A stretch of 8,607 nt of DNA, from contig DATENA010000154.1 in NCBI GenBank assembly GCA_035275285.1, positions 1 to 8,607 of the forward strand, in the 5' to 3' direction. Position 1 is the first letter of the stretch. Every line of letters begins with the position of its first letter. The notes under the pieces are model-generated. The model did no database searches. It worked only from the letters and a program-made list of their open reading frames with translations, and was not told the DNA's origin. Made by a program: the position numbers and the translations under genes. This document shows positions 1-5,900 of the stretch, piece by piece. The stretch is from Chersky-265 sp035275285. GTDB lineage: Bacteria; Fibrobacterota; Fibrobacteria; UBA11236.

Positions 1-108
1 GGCCGTTAGGCTTTAACGGCGTCCATGGCCCGGGCGGGCCGTTAGGCTTTAACGGCGTCCATGGCCCGGGCGGGCCGTTAGGCTTTAACGGCGTCCATGG
101 CCCGGGCG
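1..108. repeat. Three perfect 36-bp tandem repeats at the window edge
   Basis: Units at 1-36, 37-72 and 73-108 are identical. Each unit carries, on the minus strand, the last codons (R-A-M-D-A-V-K-A) and TAA stop of the DUF2892-like gene plus five bases beyond. Because the gene arrives from the right, it terminates in the third unit (TAA at 80-78), and the other two units lie downstream of the stop. Each unit also contains a 7-bp inverted repeat, GCCGTTA and TAACGGC separated by 5 nt (2-8 with 14-20 in the first copy), and a GCCCGGGC palindrome. No U-tract follows, so a canonical intrinsic terminator is not supported. Perfect identity at the very end of the window suggests a very recent duplication or an assembly artefact. 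Confidence 0.95.
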
Positions 109-518
109 GAGTTCCGGGCGAAGGCCTCGCCTTCTTCCCCCGAAGCCGCATCCACCTGCCGGAAATCGCCCCGCAGCGCCTTGAGAGCCGACTTCTCCTC
201 GTAGATCTCCCGGCGCGACCGCAATCCCAGGGCCTTGAGGATGCCTTCGGAAGGGCGCCACTTCTCCTGGCCCGCCAGGAAAAGCAAGGGCAGGGAAATC
301 CAGGCCAGCACCCGCCAAAAGCGGCTGCCCGCCAGCCCCATGACCATGCCGAACAGGCCGGCTCCGGACAAGGCGACCACGATGGATTTCTCCGCGTCCC
401 ATTCCTCGTCCAGGGAACGGATGCGCTCGGTGAGGCCCTCCTTCCCGAGCGTGCCGTAATAGCGGACGTTGTCCCACGTCCTGGATTCCGAGTCGATTCT
501 TTCCGGTGTCTCGCTCAT
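78..518 (-). CDS. DUF2892/YgaP-like two-helix inner-membrane protein
   Basis: This 146-residue protein has a charged N-terminus (residues 1-44), two hydrophobic segments at about 45-63 and 67-83 forming a membrane hairpin, and a charged C-terminal tail. The segment around residues 98-119 (LGLRSRREIYEE, then ALKALRGDF) matches, as I recall the family, DUF2892 proteins whose tail reads like an 'REI-EE...ALKALRGDF' signature. The molecular function of the family is not known. It probably sits in the cytoplasmic membrane. The ATG at 518-516 is preceded by AGGAGGG (533-527) with an 8-nt spacer, a strong ribosome binding site located inside the end of the CBS gene. The start overlaps the CBS stop in an ATGA arrangement, so the two are likely translationally coupled. 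The last codons and stop lie in the third of three tandem repeats; the extra copies fall after the stop and do not change the protein. Membrane topology is clear; the family name is from memory. Confidence 0.85.
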   Translation of the reverse strand: MSETPERIDSESRTWDNVRYYGTLGKEGLTERIRSLDEEWDAEKSIVVALSGAGLFGMVMGLAGSRFWRVLAWISLPLLFLAGQEKWRPSEGILKALGLRSRREIYEEKSALKALRGDFRQVDAASGEEGEAFARNSARAMDAVKA

Positions 519-934
519 GCGCCATTCCCTCCTTTAGATGTCCTTCGATGTCCTTGGGGCGGATGCCGGGCGATCTGGGACCGGGTCACGATGCCGGATA
601 CCCATCCCCGCGCGTCGAGGACGACCATGCGGCGCACTTTATGGCGTTGCATCAGCTCCGCGCATTCCTGCAGGGTAGCGTCCTCGTCCACCGCCGCGAT
701 GGGGGCCGATAGGATGTCTCCCGCGATCATTTCCAGGGGGTTCCGCCCCTGCGCCACCGTCCGGACGGCGATGTCCCGATCGGTGATCATCCCCACGGGC
801 GTCCTTTCGCCCAGGCTGCTCACCACGGGTATGGCTCCGCAGGCGTTCTCCACCATGAGTTTCGCGACCCTGGTGAGCGGCGCCGCCGGGAGGCAGCATA
901 CGGGATGCTCGGTCATCACTTCCTTGACGCGCAT
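515..934 (-). CDS. Two-CBS-domain protein
   Basis: The protein has 139 residues and consists almost entirely of a tandem CBS pair (Bateman module). CBS1 spans about residues 7-60, starting VMTEHPV and ending GMITDRDIAVR. CBS2 spans about 72-122, starting DILSAP and ending GIVTRSQIA. CBS pairs bind adenine nucleotides such as AMP, ATP or SAM and commonly act as sensors; the ligand here cannot be told from sequence. There is no attached catalytic domain, no signal peptide and no membrane segment, so it is a cytosolic stand-alone regulator type. The ATG at 934-932 gives the usual 'M-x-V-K-x-V-M-T' beginning, and an in-frame TGA lies about 50 bases upstream, which limits other starts. No good Shine-Dalgarno precedes it. 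The stop overlaps the start of the DUF2892-like gene by 4 bp, suggesting the membrane protein may be its partner. The C-terminal 17 residues are basic and probably disordered. Confidence 0.93.
   Translation of the reverse strand: MRVKEVMTEHPVCCLPAAPLTRVAKLMVENACGAIPVVSSLGERTPVGMITDRDIAVRTVAQGRNPLEMIAGDILSAPIAAVDEDATLQECAELMQRHKVRRMVVLDARGWVSGIVTRSQIARHPPQGHRRTSKGGNGA
527..533 (-). promoter_or_regulatory. Ribosome binding site of the DUF2892-like gene
   Basis: AGGAGGG on the minus strand lies 8 nt before the ATG at 518. It is embedded in the final codons of the CBS gene, so the downstream gene has its own strong initiation signal in addition to the 4-bp stop/start overlap. The same AGGAGGG core occurs before the SRPBCC gene. 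Confidence 0.8.
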
Positions 935-1056
935 AAGGACCGCCGTGGCGGAAGGCGCGGTCCGGGCAGGCCTCGCTTCCGTTCATGGGGAAAATACCTT
1001 ATGGCCGGGCAAGGCGCAACCGCCGCGCGACCACGCCGCGCCCCGCCCGCGGGAGC

Positions 1057-1764
1057 CTAGCGTACGGTGGCGGATCGGAAGCCTTTCAGTCCGGGCCGCC
1101 AGGAGGACGACTCGGACATATGCGAAACGGCCGCGTGCCGGAATGCGCCCGGACTCAGCAGGCCGGCTCCCCCGGCGCCCAGCAGGGCGGCCCCGGCCGC
1201 CAGCAACGCCGCGCCCTCCCTTTTGCGCAGCCGGTAGCCTATGGCGGCGAAGGCGAGGCCTCCCGCGGCCAGGAGCAGCGATACCGAAGGGGGGTAGCTT
1301 CCCGGTTTCCTGCGCGCGGCGTGGGATGCGGGCTCGGCGTCGTCCCAGGACGTGAAAGGCGGGGTCAGGGCTTCCAGGCGGTTCTCCACGTCCCGCACGC
1401 CGCGCAAGGCGGAAAGCCCCTCCGCGAGCGCCTGGATTTCCGCGGCCCGGGCGGTGCCGGCCAGGCGCACCCTGCCTTGCTCGACCTTGAGCTGGACGGC
1501 GTCCGGACGCGCCACCATGCGGGCAATCTTCGCCCTGATCTTCTCTTCCAACACCGGGTCCGGGACCTCCGCGTGCACGATCAAGGCGCGGATTTCGCGC
1601 AAGAGGGATTGGGTCCTTACCAGCACGTCCACGGCGCCGACCGGGCGTTCGGGAGCGGGAGCGGCGCGGCGCCAGGCCATGGCGGAAGCCGGCTCGTGGT
1701 TCATCCACCTCCCCGCCGCGGCCCCCAGGCCGGCCCCTGCCAGGAAAATAAGAAGCCTATCCAT
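1057..1764 (-). CDS. BON-domain membrane protein
   Basis: This 235-residue protein opens with a short glycine/alanine-rich hydrophobic segment (residues 3-19, LLIFLAGAGLGAAAG), either an N-terminal anchor or a YtxH-like start. A charged linker follows, then a BON domain at about residues 68-133 (DPVLEEKIRAKI, then VRLAGTARAAEI, then GVRDVENRLE). Two C-terminal hydrophobic segments lie at about 159-176 and 184-203, and the tail is basic. BON domains occur in OsmY and other envelope proteins and are thought to bind phospholipid membranes, consistent with an envelope-stress role. The conserved pattern 'V-x-L-x-G-x-A', then 'A-x-x-x-x-G-V-x-x-V-x-N-x-L', is present. The start at 1764 is chosen because it includes the N-terminal hydrophobic segment, although no clear Shine-Dalgarno is visible. 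The gene lies 93 bp after the SRPBCC gene and 122 bp before the CBS gene. Exact function is unknown. Confidence 0.87.
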   Translation of the reverse strand: MDRLLIFLAGAGLGAAAGRWMNHEPASAMAWRRAAPAPERPVGAVDVLVRTQSLLREIRALIVHAEVPDPVLEEKIRAKIARMVARPDAVQLKVEQGRVRLAGTARAAEIQALAEGLSALRGVRDVENRLEALTPPFTSWDDAEPASHAARRKPGSYPPSVSLLLAAGGLAFAAIGYRLRKREGAALLAAGAALLGAGGAGLLSPGAFRHAAVSHMSESSSWRPGLKGFRSATVR

Positions 1765-1857
1765 GGGTTTAAGATACTTTTTGGAAGGGGGGGGTGCTTT
1801 CCCGGGGGAGGGACGTACCGTGCGCCTTTCCCCGGATCCTTGCTTGGCCCCTGACCT

Positions 1858-2631
1858 TCAGGCAGGCTGGGTCCGCCCGTATGCCGGTTCTCCCGCCTCC
1901 ATCAGGGTCTTGAAGCGGCGCAGATCCTCGTCCACCATCCTGTCGGGATCTTTTCCGAAAAGCTTGGCCAACGCCTTCCCGGCCTTGCCGGCCGGCAACT
2001 CGTATTCCAGGTAGATGCGCAGATCCGTGCCGCGGCCGTCGGAAACGGGTTCGAAAACGACCGCGCCGTTGTTCCTGATCCCGGAGGAATCCAGGGATCG
2101 CCAGGAGGTTTTCCGGTTCTCGCGATCTTCCGTGATTTCCGCGTCCCACTCGATCCCCAGTCCGGCGGGAGCCTTGGCCACCCAATGGGAACGGCGGTCG
2201 TCGATGGTGCGCACGGATTTGAGATGCTTCATGACCCGGGGCAGGTTTTCGAAGTTGCGCCAGAACCGATAGACGTCCTCCGGCGAGCGGTCCACGGAGA
2301 TGGACTTCTCCACCCGGAAGCTTCCGGAGCCGATGGCGCGCTTGACGGCCTTGGCCTTGCCGGCCGTGTTGATCCCCAGGGATTGGTACAGGAGGCTCCG
2401 CCCCAGGATGCCGCGCAAGAGCAGGTTCCCGCCCGCGAGCGCCAGCAGGATCCCGAGGCGGGAACGCTTCCGGATCCCGTAGAGAACCAGGCCTCCGCCG
2501 ATGGCCGCGGAGATCCACCGCTCGGGCATGGCGACGTTGATTTTGGTTTCCGTCCGGATACCGTATCCGTAGTTGTCATCGGCCGCGCCTTCGGGCCCCG
2601 CGGCATCCATCGAAATCCGGCTTCCGTCCAT
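1858..2631 (-). CDS. SRPBCC (cyclase/dehydrase-like) protein with N-terminal membrane hairpin
   Basis: The protein has 257 residues. Residues 1-36 are polar. Residues 38-52 and 58-76 form two hydrophobic helices that resemble the DUF2892/YgaP hairpin, with an 'ERWISAAIGGGLVLYGI' beginning. Residues 105-247 form an SRPBCC/START-like domain of the polyketide cyclase/dehydrase type (SISVDRSPEDVYRFWRNFENLP, about 110-131, then VMKHLKSV). This fold makes a cavity for a hydrophobic ligand; no ligand or reaction can be assigned, and 'cyclase' is a family name only. Similar membrane-anchored proteins form COG5637. The start at 2631 is supported by AGGAGGG (2645-2639) 7 nt upstream and by the start of recognisable sequence. 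An upstream in-frame ATG at 2832 would add 67 residues read entirely through the palindromic element and leader, and is rejected. The gene leads a run of four small minus-strand genes. Confidence 0.9.
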   Translation of the reverse strand: MDGSRISMDAAGPEGAADDNYGYGIRTETKINVAMPERWISAAIGGGLVLYGIRKRSRLGILLALAGGNLLLRGILGRSLLYQSLGINTAGKAKAVKRAIGSGSFRVEKSISVDRSPEDVYRFWRNFENLPRVMKHLKSVRTIDDRRSHWVAKAPAGLGIEWDAEITEDRENRKTSWRSLDSSGIRNNGAVVFEPVSDGRGTDLRIYLEYELPAGKAGKALAKLFGKDPDRMVDEDLRRFKTLMEAGEPAYGRTQPA

Positions 2632-2638
2632 TTTCTCA

Positions 2639-2645
2639 CCCTCCT
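2639..2645 (-). promoter_or_regulatory. Ribosome binding site deciding the SRPBCC start
   Basis: AGGAGGG on the minus strand sits 7 nt before the ATG at 2631-2629. It decides against the longer open frame that begins at 2832, because that extension has no comparable signal and runs through the inverted repeat. Confidence 0.8.
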
Positions 2646-2670
2646 GGTTGGGATTGCTTTCAGGTTCCGA

Positions 2671-2841
2671 CTTGACAGGGTGTTGAAAAAGTCCCCGCGA
2701 GGCCAAAGGCCGCGCGAGCGGGCCGCGGCCAAGGAGGACGAAGGAGCGATATTCGGAGCAATATCGCGACTGAGTCCGACGCAGGCCCCGGCCCGCGCAG
2801 CCGGCCGACGCCCGCGCGGACTTTTTCAACACCCTGTTAAG
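2671..2841. repeat. Long imperfect palindrome with 20-bp perfect terminal inverted repeats
   Basis: The outer arms 2675-2694 and 2818-2837 are perfect 20-bp inverted repeats (ACAGGGTGTT at one end, AACACCCTGT at the other). They extend with one mismatch each way to about 2671 and 2841. Complementarity continues inward: 36-bp blocks at 2696-2731 and 2781-2816, just inside the arms, pair at roughly 70% of positions by eye. The centre is a perfect 8-bp stem, GCGATATT (2746-2753) with AATATCGC (2760-2767), around a 6-nt loop. Outer arms and inner stem share one centre near 2756, so this is a single symmetric palindrome rather than nested chance hairpins. No transposase is encoded. The size and ends look like a MITE or another dispersed palindromic repeat. 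I see no convincing target-site duplication: the outer flanks are CTTG and TTAAG, which pair with each other. Confidence 0.85.
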
Positions 2842-2866
2842 ATAAAGATGTGACGGAACCGATCAA
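2839..2866 (-). promoter_or_regulatory. Possible sigma70-type promoter for the small-gene cluster
   Basis: On the minus strand, TTGATC (2866-2861) and TATCTT (2844-2839) are separated by 16 nt, each matching four of six consensus bases. This is the most AT-rich part of the gap between ndvB and the SRPBCC gene. A transcript starting about 7 nt downstream would begin in the right arm of the palindrome and carry nearly all of it in a leader of about 200 nt. Both boxes are imperfect, and such matches arise by chance, so this is tentative. Confidence 0.3.
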
Positions 2867-2911
2867 AGCATATTCCGTGCGGGAACCGCGGGCCCGGGGA
2901 CAGGAGGGGGG

Positions 2912-5900
2912 TCAGGCGCCGGCGGGCCGCGTTCCGCCCATGGTGAGGCGGATGTGGTGGTTTTTGCCATCGTCCTCCAATGCCAGGGAGGCCGGAACCG
3001 CCTCCAACTTCACCCCGTCCACTTCGCAAGCCTCGATCCCGCGGGTGCTTCCGCAGGGGTTGAGGACGGTGATTTCATACAGGGCCGATCCGCGGCGGTA
3101 GCGGACCTCGAAGCGCCGCCAGTCCCTGGGGATGCAGGGATTCATCACCAACCGGTTCCCGGAAACGCGGAATCCCAGGATCCATTCCAGTCCCGCCCGG
3201 TACAGCCAGCCCGCCGACCCCGTGTACCAGGTCCAGCCGCCCCGTCCCACGTGGGGCGGCACGGCGTATACGTCCGCGGCGGCGACGTAAGGCTCCACCT
3301 TGTAGCGGTACACGCCCGCGCGCGTGGCCGCGTGGTTGACCGGGTTGAGCAGCGAGAACAGCTCCGCGGCCTTGTCCCCTTCCCCCAGTTCGGCGAACGC
3401 CGCCACCACCCAAGCCGCCGCGTGCGTGTATTGGCCGCCGTTTTCGCGCACCCCGGGGAGATACCCTTTGATATAGCCCGGATCGAGATCGGATTGGTCG
3501 AAGGGAGGCGTGAAGAGGAGGATGAGCCCCTCGGCGCGCTTGACCAGATACTCTTCGACGGAAAACATCGCCTGGCGCGCCCGGTTGGAATCGGCCGCTC
3601 CCGACAGGACCGCCCAGGTCTGGGCGATGGAGTCGATCCGGCATTCCCGGGACTGCGAGGAGCCCAATGGAGTGCCGTCGTCGAAATAGCCCCGGCGGTA
3701 CCAATCGCCGTCCCAGGCCGAGGCCTCCATGGCTTCGCGGATGCTTTCCGCCCGGTCGCGCCAGGCGCGGGCGCGGGCGGCATCGCCCCTGGCCTCGGCG
3801 AGGGCGGCGAAGCCCTTCAGGTTCGGGATCAGGAACCAGGCCATCCAGCCGCTCTCGCCCTTGCCCAGGTGGCCCACCCGGTTCATCCCGTCGTTCCAGT
3901 CCCCGCAGCCCATCAAGGGAAGGCCGTGGGCCCCCACGCCCAGACTGCGATCGAGCGCGCGCGCGCAATGCTCATAGACGCTGGCCGAGTCCGCCGACGT
4001 CTTGGGCTGGAAATACGCGTCCTCGCGGCCTTCCGGCACTTCGGGACCTTCCAGGAAAGGGGTCCGCTCTTCCAGGACCTTCCCGTCCCCGGTGACTTCC
4101 AGGTAATGCAGGACCGCATAAGGCAGCCAGACCCGGTCGTCGGAAAAACGCGTGCGCACGCCGCGCCCGGAGGGCGGATGCCACCAATGCTGCACGTCCC
4201 CGGCCTTGAACTGGCGCCCGGAGGCCCGCACGATCTGCTCCCGGGCCAGGGACGGGTCCAGCACCGCCAGCGCCATCACGTCCTGCAATTGATCGCGGAA
4301 CCCGAAGGCCCCGCCCGCCTGGTAGAATCCGGAGCGCGCCCAGAGCCTGCAGGCCAGGGCCTGGTAAGGCAGCCAGCGGTTGAGCAGCAGATCCAGGGAA
4401 CGATCGGGCGTCTTGATCTGCACCCCGCCCAGCATGGCGTCCCACCGCTTCTGGACGTCCCGCCAGGAAGCCTCGAAATCGATGCCGCGGTACTTCCGGA
4501 CCAGGGCCGAGGCGGCCTGTTCATCGGGGGCCTGGCCGAGGGTGAAGATGATCTGGACCTTCCCGCCCGGAGGGATCTCCAGGACCGATTGCAAGGCGGC
4601 GCAGGGATCGAGACCGGCCCCGGACCGGTTGGAAAGCGCCCCGGGCCGCGACAGGGCCAGGGGCCGGGCGCGATCGCCGTTGCGGCCCAGGAATTCCGCC
4701 CGATCGCAGGTGAAAGAGGACTGGCGCCCTTCCAGGTCCGCGAAGGCGACGAGCCCGGCGAATTCCGCGATCCAGGTATTGACGGCGAACAGGGCGCCCG
4801 TGGCCGGATCGCGGCGGGTCCGCACGTGCTGGGTGGACGGCCCGCGCGCTGCGGCCAGCACCCACTCCGCGTAGAAGGTAACGTCCAGGCGACGGGTCCC
4901 GGCGGACATGTTCTCCAGGGTCAGGCGGGAGATCTTGACGGAGTCCTCCCAAGGCACCCATTGCAGCAGCTCCTGGCGGATGCCGTGGGAGGCATGCAGG
5001 AAGCGGGAATAGCCATGGCCGTGCACGGCCACGTAGGGCCGCCCTTCTTCCCGGATGGGCAGGGCCGTGGGGCCCCATACGGCCCCCGAGTCCCGATCGC
5101 GGATGTATGCGGCCTCCCCGCCCGGATCGGAAACGGGATCGTTGGACCAGGGAGTGAGCTTGCATTCGCGGCTGTTGCCGCACCAGGTGAATCCCGATCC
5201 GGATTCCGAGGCCAGGAACCCGAATCCCGGATTGGCGATGACGTTCACCCAAGGGGCCGGGGTCCATTGCCCTTCGCCCAGGATGATCTGGTATTCCTTG
5301 CCGTCCGCGGTGAAACCGCCCAGGCCGTTGAAGAATTCCAGGTAAGGACGCGGCGGCGGGGCGCCGCCTTCCCGGGAGGATTCGGCGGGCTTCAGGGTGG
5401 AAGAGATGGGGACCGCGACGCGGCGCATGCGCATCACCTGATCGGAGAGGCTGCCGCGGCGGGCGCTCAGCACGGCGCGGGCCGCGGCCTGGAGCAGGAG
5501 CCGGTCCTCGGGAGGGACATGGTCCCGGCGCAGGAGGAACACGCCGCCGCGGGTGGCCTGGCCCGCGTGCCGCATGCGCAACAGGCCCTCCAGTTCGTTC
5601 TGCTGGGACTGCAGGTAGGACTCCGACGGGTTTTCGTTCACGAGCACCAGGTCCACGTCGATGCGCTTCATTTCCCAGTAGGCATGCGCCCTGAGGAGAT
5701 CCCGCGCCAGGTTGCGGTCCCCCGCCTCGTCGAAGCTCGCGAAAACGATGGGGAGGTCCCCGGAAATGCCATAGGTCCACAACGCTTCCTGTCCCTTGTG
5801 GTTGAGGGCCAACAGGTCCGGGGAGGGCCGCAAGGCCGGGTCGGGGAAGAAGAGCCGGTTGGCCAGGCGCTGGTAGAGGCGGGCCTCGTCCGGGCCGATC

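Noticed and set aside
1..108. CRISPR array, because the unit is 36 bp
   Set aside because: The units are directly contiguous without spacers and they encode the end of a gene. No cas genes are present.
935..1056. Extra small gene or RNA between the BON and CBS genes
   Set aside because: Very GC-rich with short chance palindromes such as CCCGCGGG. An ATG in this gap opens only a shadow frame running out of register through the CBS gene.
591..1854. Plus-strand open frames of 254 and 289 residues opposite the CBS and BON genes
   Set aside because: They are Arg/Pro/Gly-rich with no recognisable domain, and lie antisense to genes with clear CBS and BON motifs.
1765..1857. Terminator or promoter in the gap between the SRPBCC and BON genes
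   Set aside because: An 8-base G run (1787-1794) and a TATCTT hexamer are present, but I found no convincing stem, U-tract or -35 box.
2672..2677. Perfect TTGACA -35 box on the plus strand at the left arm of the palindrome
   Set aside because: The sequence 17 bases downstream is CCGCGA with no -10-like hexamer, and there is no plus-strand gene to serve.
2632..2832. N-terminal extension of the SRPBCC gene to an ATG at 2832, adding 67 residues
   Set aside because: The extension is read through the palindromic element and non-coding leader and resembles no protein. The ATG at 2631 has a strong, correctly spaced AGGAGGG.
2840..2911. Intrinsic terminator directly after the ndvB stop
   Set aside because: There are C/G-rich stretches but no clear stem followed by a U-tract on the minus strand. 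The palindrome beyond might act instead, but its arm has only a short T-run and that remains unproven.
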